Shown here: piece after piece, positions 45,221-53,978 of the stretch
Position numbering within the stretch: the first letter of the stretch is position 1
How the letters are laid out: every line of letters begins with the position of its first letter
Assembly (NCBI RefSeq): GCF_003480915.1
Contig: NZ_QUKD01000006.1
Location: 186,001-250,000 of the forward strand
DNA: 64,000 bases
Direction of reading: 5' to 3'
DNA from: Parabacteroides sp. TM07-1AC
GTDB taxonomy: Bacteria; Bacteroidota; Bacteroidia; Bacteroidales; Tannerellaceae
The notes under the pieces: generated by a model
What the model saw: only the letters and a program-made list of their open reading frames with translations
Told to the model about the DNA's origin: nothing
The model's database searches: none
Translations under genes and position numbers: made by a program

Positions 45221-48073
45221 ATGAAAGAATTAATTATAACGAGCATGCTATATGTTGCAGTTGGAACTATGGCGCAGACAACAACTGCTGTCATAAATCC
45301 AATAGAGCCCGTACAGTATAAAAATGAGAACGGTAAGTTCCAAATTCTATCTTATATCCAAGAGGACTGTCTATCCCAAACTTCCCTGAAATGTTATGTA
45401 AACGATCAATCTGTTGATCTTGTTAAGACAGAACGAAGTGATAGCGTATTGGTTTGGTTACCAATGATTGGAGGAGAAGAACAGTTGAAGGTCGTCGCTG
45501 GTAAAAAGATTATTTTGGATCAGACGTTTCAAACGTTTATTCCGGCTGATTGGGGCTATTTTAAGAATGGTGTGATCCATATTATTCAATCATCCCATCA
45601 AGATATTGCCTGGATGGATACACCGGAGTACTGCCGAGAAGATCGTATCAATAACATCATTTTGCCTGCTCTTGATATGATGAAGCAGAATAAAGACTTC
45701 ACTTTTGAAATGGAGCAGACTATGTATTTGATGGAGTTTTTGGAAGAACATCCGGAGCGGAAAGATGAATTGATACAATTATATAAAGAGAAAAGATTTA
45801 CGTGGGGAGCCACCTATAACCAACCATACGAAGGTTTATCCAGTGGCGAACAACTGATACGTCAGTCTTATTACGGACGGAAGTGGGTTCATGAAAATAT
45901 GCCGGGGTGCGATGATTTGGTTGCGAATAATATGGATGTACCTGGTCGTACGCTGCAGATGTCTCAAATATTGGCTAAAAGTGGTATTCCTAATTTATTT
46001 GTCAGTAGAATGGCTGAAGGTTTATACGATTGGTATAGTCCGGATGGTTCTAAGGTTTTAACTTTCACTCCTGGGAATTATGGTTGGCCTTCTCTTATTT
46101 GGAAGTTTTTCGATAAAGATGCTGCTACGGCATTTCATAAATTGCACCATCGTACACAATTATGGAGCAATTATTATGAAAAACATCAGATTCCGCCGCA
46201 TTATGCTATTTTAATAAGTTGTGACGCGACTAAACCGGTGGATTTCCAGAATGTAATCGATGAATGGAATAAGATTGCAGAAGAGTCAGAGGTGCCTTTA
46301 CCACGTTTAAAGGCTTCTACGAGTGAAGAGTATTTTGATTTGGTTCGCGGAAAAACAACTCAATTTGAGAAAATATCCGGAGAACGTCCTGATTTATGGC
46401 TCTATATTCATGGTCCGGCCCATTATGAGGCTACAAAATATAAGCGTGAAGCTGGTGTATTATTACCGGCAGCAGAGTCATTTACTACTTTCTCAAAACT
46501 ACAAACAGGAGACTTACAAAAGTATCCGCGAAAGTCTTTTGACCGTGCCTGGATGGCTTCTATATATCCGGATCATGGCTTAGGTGGGAAAAATGGAGAA
46601 ATTACAGATTCTATTTTCGAAGATAGTTTAAGAGTAGGTTATACATTGGGTAAGGAACTGTTGTCTGAGGCGTTGAAACAACTCACCGAACAGGTAAAGA
46701 CAAAAGAAAATAATTATGTTGTATTTAACGATTTGACATGGGAAAGAAATGGGCTGGTAACTGTTGAAGTCCCCAACGAAAAGATCTCAGTCAAAGATGA
46801 ACAAGGAAATACTGTCAATACACAGATTAAGAAAGATAAGGATGGAAAACAATATGTGACATTTGAAGCACAGGATATACCATCTATGGGATATCGCAGT
46901 TATTCGATTCAGCGTGGAAAGACTCCGAAAGCATCCAATTCGGTAAATCATTCTTCCAATCAAATAGAAAATGACTACTATAAGGCAGTATTAGGAAATG
47001 GCGGTATCGTTTATTTGTACGACAAACAATTGGGCAAAGAACTCATTCATACTTCTAAATTTGCATGTGGGGATGTCATCGAGTTAGGATATACAGGAAA
47101 CGGAGCCGGTGAGTTTACCCGTATCACGGATGTAGTTCCCGGAGATATCACTTCGTTAAGCTCTTTCGTTTCAAAATGGGAAGTTGAAGAATCGGGGGCA
47201 CTGTATACACGTTTCAAAAGCTTACAACCGACAAAACATGCAACTATAGTACAAAATATAACATTCTATCATACCAGTAAGAAAATAGACTTTGGCATTA
47301 CCTTACAGGATTTTGACGGTACGCATAACCGGCAATATCGTATTGCATTTCCTGCCAATATGATGGGAGAACGTACTATAAACTATGAGATACCAATGGC
47401 TGTAGCCGAAGTCGGGAAAGATGAATTGAAGAAGCAACCCGGTGGTTGGGCATGGGGAGGAACCTATGTACATCATCCGGAAGATTCCCACCCTCGTGAA
47501 ATACAGAATTTTATATCAGCGAATGGTAATGGCTTTGGATTGACTATGTCATCCTGTGTTGCTGTAGCAGATTGGATCGATCCTTCCCGTGAACAAGCTG
47601 TTTATCCGGTTTTGCAGGGAATTCTTCTCTCATCACACAAAAGTTGTCATGGTGAAGGTAACTGGTATCATCAAAAAGGAACCCACAATTTCCATTTCTC
47701 TATAACTTCTCATCCGGAAGGATGGAAAAACGGATATAATTCTGCCATCGCGAATAATCATCCTTTATTCGTACAACAGAAAAACAATAAAGAGGGAAAA
47801 CTTGAAGGAAGCAATAGCTTTTTCAAACTTTCAGATCCTTTTACTGCACTTTCTTTAATTAAAAAGGCAGATAATGATAACAACCTGATTATCCGTTTGA
47901 CAGAAATGGAAGGGAAGGATAAAGAGGTTATGATAACATTACCAGTATCCGTTAAAAAAGTGATCCGAACCAATTTGATTGAAGAGGAGCAAAAGGTACT
48001 TCCGGTATCCGGTAATCAGTTTGCTTTGCCTTTAGGTCATCATGCTATTGAAACATATAAATTAGTACTATAA
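45221..48073 (+). CDS. GH38-superfamily alpha-mannosidase-like protein, exported
   Basis: The start is taken at the ATG at 45221, giving MKELIITSML and a signal ending near GTMAQ. An upstream in-frame ATG at 45107 lies inside the lacI gene and upstream of the promoter. The 950-residue protein has an N-terminal beta domain of about 110 residues, then SSHQDIAWMD with metal ligands His126 and Asp128, and NNMDVPGRTLQ with candidate nucleophile Asp239. It shares many motifs with the 41443 protein (WGATYNQPYEG, SGERPDLWLYIHGPAHYEA, YPDHGLGG). It is the first gene of the operon that continues with the sugar transporter and the methyltransfer genes. That is the main reason to link the methyl chemistry to a glycoside. 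Confidence 0.8.
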   Translation: MKELIITSMLYVAVGTMAQTTTAVINPIEPVQYKNENGKFQILSYIQEDCLSQTSLKCYVNDQSVDLVKTERSDSVLVWLPMIGGEEQLKVVAGKKIILDQTFQTFIPADWGYFKNGVIHIIQSSHQDIAWMDTPEYCREDRINNIILPALDMMKQNKDFTFEMEQTMYLMEFLEEHPERKDELIQLYKEKRFTWGATYNQPYEGLSSGEQLIRQSYYGRKWVHENMPGCDDLVANNMDVPGRTLQMSQILAKSGIPNLFVSRMAEGLYDWYSPDGSKVLTFTPGNYGWPSLIWKFFDKDAATAFHKLHHRTQLWSNYYEKHQIPPHYAILISCDATKPVDFQNVIDEWNKIAEESEVPLPRLKASTSEEYFDLVRGKTTQFEKISGERPDLWLYIHGPAHYEATKYKREAGVLLPAAESFTTFSKLQTGDLQKYPRKSFDRAWMASIYPDHGLGGKNGEITDSIFEDSLRVGYTLGKELLSEALKQLTEQVKTKENNYVVFNDLTWERNGLVTVEVPNEKISVKDEQGNTVNTQIKKDKDGKQYVTFEAQDIPSMGYRSYSIQRGKTPKASNSVNHSSNQIENDYYKAVLGNGGIVYLYDKQLGKELIHTSKFACGDVIELGYTGNGAGEFTRITDVVPGDITSLSSFVSKWEVEESGALYTRFKSLQPTKHATIVQNITFYHTSKKIDFGITLQDFDGTHNRQYRIAFPANMMGERTINYEIPMAVAEVGKDELKKQPGGWAWGGTYVHHPEDSHPREIQNFISANGNGFGLTMSSCVAVADWIDPSREQAVYPVLQGILLSSHKSCHGEGNWYHQKGTHNFHFSITSHPEGWKNGYNSAIANNHPLFVQQKNNKEGKLEGSNSFFKLSDPFTALSLIKKADNDNNLIIRLTEMEGKDKEVMITLPVSVKKVIRTNLIEEEQKVLPVSGNQFALPLGHHAIETYKLVL

Positions 48074-48079
48074 TAAAAA

Positions 48080-49240
48080 ATGAACACAATCATCTTTAAA
48101 CTAATACCCGTCTTGTTTGCCTTCTTTATAATGGGTTTTGTAGATATTGTTGGTGTTTCCACAAGCTATGTAAAACAAGATTTCGAATTGAACGATACGT
48201 TGGCAAACCTATTGCCTATGTTGGTTTTTATTTGGTTTGCAGTATGTTCTTTACCGACCAGTTTACTAATGGGGCGAATCGGAAGGAAAAAAACAGTATT
48301 ATGCAGTTTAAGTATAACAAGTATATCGTTGTTGATTCCATTGGTTTATTATTCTTTTGCTACGGTTCTTTTAGCTTTTACTTTATTGGGAATTGGAAAT
48401 ACGGTATTGCAGGTCTCTCTGAATCCTTTATTGTTGAATGTTGTAGCTAAAGACAAGTTTACCAGCACATTGACACTGGGGCAATTTATCAAAGCAATAT
48501 CGTCTACTTTGGGACCGGTTATTGCCAGCGCAATGGTTGGTATTTGGGGAAATTGGCATTTGATTTTTGTAGTATATGCTATTACATCTTGTTTGTCTTG
48601 TTTGTGGCTGGCTATGACTCCGATAACAGAAATGCCAAATACGCAAGCTGGTCAGAATATTGGACATATTTTCTCTTTATTCCACAACTCAAAGTTGATA
48701 ATTGCTTTCTCTGTGATTCTATTGATAGTCGGTTTTGAGATAGGGTTGATGACAGCAGTTCCTAAATATTTATCAGAACAATGTGGTCTTCCCATAGAAA
48801 AGGGAAGTCTAGGTTGCAGTTTGTATTTTGCTGCTCGTACATTGGGAACATTTTTAGGGACATTCATCTTGGCTCGGTATTCTGCCGGTAAATTTTTGAC
48901 AATAAACATGATATTGGCAATTGTTGTATTTGCAGTTTTCATGTTGGTTTCCGATACAACAATTTTATTGATTGCTTTATTCCTGATAGGCTTAAGTTGT
49001 GCAAATGTTTTTCCTATCATATTCTCACAAGCTATCCAATCGGAACCGGATAAAGCAAATGAGATATCTGCTTTGATGATAATGGGTGTGGCAGGAGGTG
49101 CAATCTTACCGGTTATTATGGGATTGGTTGCAGATAACAGTAGCCAGTTAGTCAGTCTGTTGATTCCTTTCGGTGCCTTAATTTACATCCTGATCGTATC
49201 TATACAACAGAATAAAACACATAAAAATATTCAAATATGA
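48080..49240 (+). CDS. FucP-like major facilitator sugar transporter
   Basis: The 386-residue inner-membrane protein has about 12 hydrophobic helices. The MFS loop motif GRIGRKKTVL follows helix 2. The general look is that of the FucP/glucose-galactose group (LLGIGNTVLQVSLNPLLLNVV, ANVFPIIFSQAIQ, ALMIMGVAGGAILPVIMGLVAD). It probably brings a released monosaccharide, or an O-methylated one, from periplasm to cytoplasm by proton symport. It starts 6 bases after the GH38-like gene, and its last codon overlaps the start of the next gene (ATGA), so all are one transcript. Confidence 0.88.
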   Translation: MNTIIFKLIPVLFAFFIMGFVDIVGVSTSYVKQDFELNDTLANLLPMLVFIWFAVCSLPTSLLMGRIGRKKTVLCSLSITSISLLIPLVYYSFATVLLAFTLLGIGNTVLQVSLNPLLLNVVAKDKFTSTLTLGQFIKAISSTLGPVIASAMVGIWGNWHLIFVVYAITSCLSCLWLAMTPITEMPNTQAGQNIGHIFSLFHNSKLIIAFSVILLIVGFEIGLMTAVPKYLSEQCGLPIEKGSLGCSLYFAARTLGTFLGTFILARYSAGKFLTINMILAIVVFAVFMLVSDTTILLIALFLIGLSCANVFPIIFSQAIQSEPDKANEISALMIMGVAGGAILPVIMGLVADNSSQLVSLLIPFGALIYILIVSIQQNKTHKNIQI

Positions 49241-50304
49241 AAAGTATGAATTCATTGGAACGCTGCATGGCCGTTCTAAACGGGGAAACCCCTGACAGAT
49301 TACCGATTGTCCCTCAATGCTTCATGCTAGCTGTTGAGACAGCTGGAATGAAAATTGGTGATGTAAATAAGAATGGCCGCAAGATGGCACAAGCCCACAT
49401 CATTTCGCAAGAAAAGTATGGTTATGATGGATGCGTTATCGATTTTGATGATGCCACCATTGCAGAGGCTGTTGGGGCCAAGGTTATTTTTCGAGAGGAT
49501 GAACCGGCTATTGTTGATGAAGAACAGCCTGTATTGAAAGACTTACGGGATGTCTATGATATGCCGATCCCTGATCCGGCGAGTTCCGGTCGTCTGAACG
49601 AGTGGTTGGAAGCGACACGTACGTTGTCTGAAGCTATTGGGGATCATGTATTTATCATGGGACGTGCCGATCAGGGTCCTTTCAGTATTGCTTGCCTGTT
49701 AAGAGGAACGACTCAATTCATGATGGATTTATTGACTGAAGACAAACAACTTATAGATGATGTATTGGAGTATTGCCGGAAAATCAGTGCCGTATTTGCC
49801 AAAGCACAAAAAGACGCAGGAGCTCATGTAACATCTATCGGGGATGCTTTTGCCGGTCCAAATCTGATTTCCCCGGACATGTACCGCCAATTTGCCTTGA
49901 TCCCGGAACAGAAACTGGCTAAAGAGGTGCAGGATTACGGTATTCCTTTCTCTATCCATATTTGTGGTAATACTAATGGAATTATTCAAGATATGGGAAC
50001 GACAGGAGCCAAGATACTGGAGGTTGACTGGATGCTTGATATCAAAGAAGCCAGAAGATTAGTACCGGAAGATACTGTCTTAATGGGAAATATCGATCCC
50101 AGTAGTCCGCTCGTTATTGGGACACCTTCCGACGTAGATGCCGCTGTCAAAAGATTGATAGAAGCAACAAAGGGCAAACGTCATATTATTAGTTCCGGAT
50201 GTGCAATGGGACGTAATACGCCTCCTGAAAACTTCAAGGCTTTTATTGAAGCAGCACATCGTTATGGGTCTTATGAAGAAATTATGAAATTACAAAATCT
50301 ATAA
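49237..50304 (+). CDS. UroD/MtaA-family corrinoid methyltransferase with intact zinc motif (first copy)
   Basis: The 355-residue cytoplasmic TIM-barrel protein belongs to the uroporphyrinogen decarboxylase superfamily, methyltransferase branch. It begins SLERCMAVLNGETPDRLPIV. The zinc-site residues of MtaA/MtbA-like enzymes are present: His241 and Cys243 in IHICGN and Cys322 in SSGCAMGRNTPPEN. In that family zinc activates a thiol or binds the methyl donor while methyl moves to or from a corrinoid protein, here probably the product of the next gene. It also has GRADQGPFSIACLLRG in the substrate pocket region. Whether it is the demethylating (MT1) or acceptor (MT2) enzyme is undecided. The start overlaps the transporter stop by 4 bases. 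Confidence 0.85.
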   Translation: MKSMNSLERCMAVLNGETPDRLPIVPQCFMLAVETAGMKIGDVNKNGRKMAQAHIISQEKYGYDGCVIDFDDATIAEAVGAKVIFREDEPAIVDEEQPVLKDLRDVYDMPIPDPASSGRLNEWLEATRTLSEAIGDHVFIMGRADQGPFSIACLLRGTTQFMMDLLTEDKQLIDDVLEYCRKISAVFAKAQKDAGAHVTSIGDAFAGPNLISPDMYRQFALIPEQKLAKEVQDYGIPFSIHICGNTNGIIQDMGTTGAKILEVDWMLDIKEARRLVPEDTVLMGNIDPSSPLVIGTPSDVDAAVKRLIEATKGKRHIISSGCAMGRNTPPENFKAFIEAAHRYGSYEEIMKLQNL

Positions 50305-50310
50305 AATATC

Positions 50311-50949
50311 ATGGCAGATTTAAATAAATTATTTGATTCAATTGTTGCCGGAAAAATGGAACCGGCTGTCGAGGTAACAGAGCAAATCATCGAAGAAAAG
50401 TTAGACATACAGTCTATTATCAATGATTATATGATCAAGGCAATGGAAGAGATAGGCGATCGTTTCCAGAACCATAAGGCTTATGTTCCTGAATTATTGA
50501 TGGCTGCCCGCGCCATGAAAGGTTCTTTGGATCTTTTGAAGCCACACATGAAGGATGAAAGCATACAAACTGTCGGAAAGATCGTGATTGGAACTGTATT
50601 TGGAGACTTGCATGACATCGGAAAAAATTTGGTTGCTTCCATGTTTGAAGGTTGTGGCTTTGAGGTAATCAATTTGGGAGTTAATATACCTGACAGCAAA
50701 TTTATAGAAACAGTCAAACAAGAGAAACCGGATATTTTATGCTTGTCTGCTTTGTTGACAACAACGATGACCAATATGAAAGGAGTAATTGAAGCATTGG
50801 ATAAAGCCAGACTTCGGGACCAGGTGAAAGTGATGGTCGGAGGAGCACCTGTCAATGAAACATTTGCCAAAGAAATTGGAGCAGACGGATATAGTAGTAA
50901 TGCCAATGCCGCTGTAATCAAAGCAAAAGAATTATTAGCCATCGCATAA
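50311..50949 (+). CDS. Corrinoid (cobalamin-binding) methyl carrier protein
   Basis: The 212-residue protein has the two-domain layout of MtaC/MtbC/MtmC. A helical cap occupies residues 1-85 (LFDSIVAGKMEPAVEVTEQI, MEEIGDRFQNHKAYVPELLMAARAM). A Rossmann B12-binding domain occupies residues 88-212. The cobalt-ligand motif DxHxxG is Asp99-His101-Gly104 in GTVFGDLHDIGKNLV. The nucleotide-tail pocket residues follow in LSALLTTTM and VMVGGAPVNETFAKEIGADGYSSNA. It carries the methyl group on cobalt between the methyltransferases encoded on either side. No signal peptide, so it acts in the cytoplasm. It is placed 6 bases after the 49237 gene and 12 before the 50962 gene. Confidence 0.93.
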   Translation: MADLNKLFDSIVAGKMEPAVEVTEQIIEEKLDIQSIINDYMIKAMEEIGDRFQNHKAYVPELLMAARAMKGSLDLLKPHMKDESIQTVGKIVIGTVFGDLHDIGKNLVASMFEGCGFEVINLGVNIPDSKFIETVKQEKPDILCLSALLTTTMTNMKGVIEALDKARLRDQVKVMVGGAPVNETFAKEIGADGYSSNANAAVIKAKELLAIA

Positions 50950-50961
50950 AAATATAATCTT

Positions 50962-51972
50962 ATGAAAATAGACATGAAAAACTGGATAGCATCCGTTATT
51001 GCTTCTCCACAACGGGTGGCTGTCCCTATAATGACTCATTCCGGTATTGAATTGCTAGGACATACTGTTAATGATGCAGTTACAAACGGTGAAGTACATT
51101 ATCAGGCGATTAAAGTTTTATCAGAGAAATACCCCTCAGAAGCATCTTCCGTTATAATGGATCTGACAGTTGAGGCTGAGGCTTTTGGTGCTGAAATCTA
51201 TTTTTCGGAAAATGAAGTTCCGAGTGTTGTAGGGCGCTTGGTGTCAACTCCGGAAGAAATAGAGAAGTTGGAAATTCCTTCATTAGATACAGCTCGTCTG
51301 CCGGAATATATCAAGGCCAATCGGCTAGTGGCAGCAGAAGTAACCAAGCCCGTCTTGGCTGGATGTATCGGACCCTATTCTTTAGCCGGAAGACTATATG
51401 ATATGTCTGAGATTATGATGGCTATGTATATTGATCCGGATAGTATTAAGTTGTTGTTATCTAAATGTACGGAGTTTATAACAAAATATTGCCAGGCTTT
51501 AAAAGAGGCTGGGGCAAACGGGGTGTTAATTGCAGAACCGGCAGCAGGCTTATTGTCGAATGATGCATGTATGGAGTTCTCTTCCTTGTATGTAAAACAG
51601 ATCGTTGATAAAGTTCAGGATGATTTCTTCTCCGTCATTTTGCATAACTGTGGAAATACGGGACAATGTACTGAAGCAATGGTTTATACAGGTGCTGCAG
51701 GCTATCATTTTGGAAATGGAATCGATATGATCTCTGCTTTGAATGATTGTCCGAAAGATGCATTAGTTATGGGTAATATTGATCCTGTTTCAGTTTTGAA
51801 AATGGCATCTTCTCAGCAGGTGTATGAGCAGACTATGCAATTGTTGACAGACACGGCTGCATACCCGAATTTTGTATTATCATCGGGATGTGATACTCCG
51901 CCTGAGATCCCTTTTGCGAATATAGAGATGTTTTACCAGGCATTAAATGACTACAACTCAACGTTAAAATGA
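50962..51972 (+). CDS. UroD/MtaA-family corrinoid methyltransferase with intact zinc motif (second copy)
   Basis: The 336-residue cytoplasmic protein is only distantly similar to its neighbour at 49237 but has the same fold plan and metal site: His228 and Cys230 in LHNCGNTG and Cys310 in SSGCDTPPEIP. Other family marks are VPIMTHSGIELLGHTVNDAV near the N-terminus, MDLTVEAEAFGAEIYFSENEVP and GCIGPYSLAGRLYDMSEIM. With two zinc methyltransferases around one corrinoid protein, the set contains both halves of a relay: methyl donor to cobalt and cobalt to acceptor. The acceptor may be a thiol such as homocysteine, or folate. The last codon overlaps the cupin gene start by 4 bases. Confidence 0.85.
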   Translation: MKIDMKNWIASVIASPQRVAVPIMTHSGIELLGHTVNDAVTNGEVHYQAIKVLSEKYPSEASSVIMDLTVEAEAFGAEIYFSENEVPSVVGRLVSTPEEIEKLEIPSLDTARLPEYIKANRLVAAEVTKPVLAGCIGPYSLAGRLYDMSEIMMAMYIDPDSIKLLLSKCTEFITKYCQALKEAGANGVLIAEPAAGLLSNDACMEFSSLYVKQIVDKVQDDFFSVILHNCGNTGQCTEAMVYTGAAGYHFGNGIDMISALNDCPKDALVMGNIDPVSVLKMASSQQVYEQTMQLLTDTAAYPNFVLSSGCDTPPEIPFANIEMFYQALNDYNSTLK

Positions 51973-52376
51973 TAGAAACATATAACTATGAAGGTAAAGG
52001 TTACCATCCTTTCCTCATCAGAGAGGGATGGCAGGTCGCCCAACTTAATTATGTAGAGAAGCATGGTCTGGATGATATTGACCAGATAGAAGTTCATAAC
52101 CAGTCAGATGAAGCATTCATTTTGTTTAAAGGGAAAGCGGTATTGGTTGAAGTGCAGATTGAACAAGAGGATATTCATTTCAATTGCCAATACATGAAAC
52201 CGGGAGTGACCTATAATATTCCAGCTGGCACCTGGCATGAAATAGCCATGGACCGGGATGCAGAAATTATTATTGTAGAACGGGCGAATACCCATAAGCA
52301 AGATTGTTCATATTCCAAACTGACAGAATCTCAGAAACAAATCTTATATTCTAAAATCAAGGATCAATTATCATAG
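51969..52376 (+). CDS. Small cupin-fold protein
   Basis: The 135-residue protein has a single cupin barrel: HNQSDEAFILFKGKAVLVEV in the first motif and PAGTWHEIAMDRDAEIIIVE in the second. The His and Glu residues could hold a metal or a sugar. Its tight placement inside the B12 operon (4-base overlap with 50962, 4-base gap to 52381) says it serves the same pathway. A role in handling or isomerising the sugar, or in binding an intermediate, is inference; the family alone does not define a reaction. Confidence 0.72.
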   Translation: MIETYNYEGKGYHPFLIREGWQVAQLNYVEKHGLDDIDQIEVHNQSDEAFILFKGKAVLVEVQIEQEDIHFNCQYMKPGVTYNIPAGTWHEIAMDRDAEIIIVERANTHKQDCSYSKLTESQKQILYSKIKDQLS

Positions 52377-52380
52377 AAGT

Positions 52381-53964
52381 ATGAAGAAAGTGTATGTACT
52401 ATGGGGCTTTTTAGGAAGCGGAAAGACAACGCTGATCAATCATCTTTTACTTACCCATTTAAAAGATAAAAATGTTGTAATCATTGAAAATGAATCCGGA
52501 AAAGAATCTATAGATGGGATAGAGTTGCAGAACCGACATTATTCCGTTGTGGATTTAAAATCCGGATGTGTTTGTTGTACGCTTCGTTTAAAGCTGGCAG
52601 AGGTATTGGAAGAAATCAAGCAGTCACTCAAGCCGGACTGGGTATTAATGGAACCTTCCGGCTTGGCATCGCTGGAAGATTTGTTGCAGATTCCCAATCT
52701 CTGTATCGATGGTGCTATTACTTTGCTGGATGTAAAGATGTATGATTTTCTGATGAAACTAAATCCCGATTTTTATCGTCGTCAGTTTTACTTATCTTCT
52801 GTTTTGTTTCTGACGAAGACGGAATCGATAAGTTCAGAAGAAGTCAAACAAATTGTTGATAAGCTATTATCCATTCAGCCTCAGCTGCAAATTATTGAAG
52901 ATTATCGTTTGCTGGATGAAGCTGAATGGATAACCATATGGGAGAAAAGTAGTCTTCAGAAAAGAGTATTCTTGCCATTTACATCAAAGGCTGCACCTCC
53001 TCTATTTTCTACAGAAACTATCGTATTGGAGTCTCCGATAGACAGGACTTTTTTCAAGACGGAGTTTTCCAGGATGAATACCCTGTTTGGCAATCAGATT
53101 GTTCGTACAAAAGGTTTACTTCAACAGCAGGATGGAACATGGTCCAGATTTGATGTTACCGGAAGTGATTATTCGGAAAAACCAATCCCCGATTTAGAAA
53201 GAGAAGAGAAAAGTACTATTTCTGTCTGGTGGAAAGATAAAGAAGGTCTCAGTCCTTTAGGCTGGATTTCCCCCTTTCTAAATGCAGAAGAACAACGCTG
53301 CTCCATCGATGATCTGATAATCTCAGATGAGGAGTTGTTTCTATACATGGGATTCAAAGGAAGCACGCCTGATGCATATACCTATGAGATAATACAAACT
53401 TTAAAAAAAGAGGCTTTGGAAATTTGTCAGCCTCGCTTAGGATATCGCTTTCTAACCGGAAGCAAACTGGATAAACAACATTTGGTTGTAGGCAATTATA
53501 TTTTCAAGCCTGATTATACTATTACAAAGTATCTTCAGGATGCTGATATATATGCAATACTGGTTGCTTCTGTCGGTGCAGAGCTAGATGCCTGGATTCA
53601 AGAAAAACGTTTGGCAAATGATATAATGGAAGCTTTTATTGCCGATGCATTGGGTTCACTTATTGTTGAAGCAATCGTTTCCTATGGTCTGTCATCGTTA
53701 ACCGAAAAAATGAAATTCTACCAATTGAATACCAGTAACTCTTATAGTCCGGGCTATTGTGGCTGGAACGTACGTGAACAACAACTTCTTTTCTCATTGT
53801 TACCCCACGCTTTTTGCGGCATTTCACTGACAGATTCCAGTCTGATGCTTCCTATCAAATCTGTTAGTTCCTTAATAGGAATAGGTAGAAATATTGAAAG
53901 AAAGCCTTATGGATGCTCAATCTGTCAGAGAAAAGATTGTTTTAAGAAGAAAGAAGTTTTATAG
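52381..53964 (+). CDS. CobW-type GTPase fused to a MetH-type B12 reactivation domain
   Basis: The 527-residue cytoplasmic protein has two recognisable parts. Residues 1-about 285 are a CobW/COG0523 GTPase: Walker A GFLGSGKT (9-16), metal-binding SGCVCCTLR with Cys63, Cys65 and Cys66, EPSGLA, and a CobW C-terminal domain (IVRTKGLLQ, TWSRFDVTG). Residues about 315-527 match the vitamin-B12-dependent methionine synthase activation domain: LYMGFKGSTPDAYTYE, IADALGSLIVEAIV, YSPGYCGWNVREQQLLF, GISLTDSSLMLPIKSVSS and a terminal Cys cluster (GCSICQRKDCF). In MetH this domain binds AdoMet and helps remethylate inactive cob(II)alamin. Here it would reactivate the corrinoid protein encoded at 50311, with GTP hydrolysis as a gate. 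It is the last gene of the operon, and the fusion is unusual. Confidence 0.85.
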   Translation: MKKVYVLWGFLGSGKTTLINHLLLTHLKDKNVVIIENESGKESIDGIELQNRHYSVVDLKSGCVCCTLRLKLAEVLEEIKQSLKPDWVLMEPSGLASLEDLLQIPNLCIDGAITLLDVKMYDFLMKLNPDFYRRQFYLSSVLFLTKTESISSEEVKQIVDKLLSIQPQLQIIEDYRLLDEAEWITIWEKSSLQKRVFLPFTSKAAPPLFSTETIVLESPIDRTFFKTEFSRMNTLFGNQIVRTKGLLQQQDGTWSRFDVTGSDYSEKPIPDLEREEKSTISVWWKDKEGLSPLGWISPFLNAEEQRCSIDDLIISDEELFLYMGFKGSTPDAYTYEIIQTLKKEALEICQPRLGYRFLTGSKLDKQHLVVGNYIFKPDYTITKYLQDADIYAILVASVGAELDAWIQEKRLANDIMEAFIADALGSLIVEAIVSYGLSSLTEKMKFYQLNTSNSYSPGYCGWNVREQQLLFSLLPHAFCGISLTDSSLMLPIKSVSSLIGIGRNIERKPYGCSICQRKDCFKKKEVL

Positions 53965-53978
53965 TCTTTTGTTGGAAA

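Noticed and set aside
40201..51972. Uroporphyrinogen decarboxylase (hemE) function for the three UroD-family genes
   Set aside because: The HemE N-terminal arginine-rich signature is missing, two of the proteins carry methyltransferase zinc motifs, and the corrinoid protein gene is adjacent.
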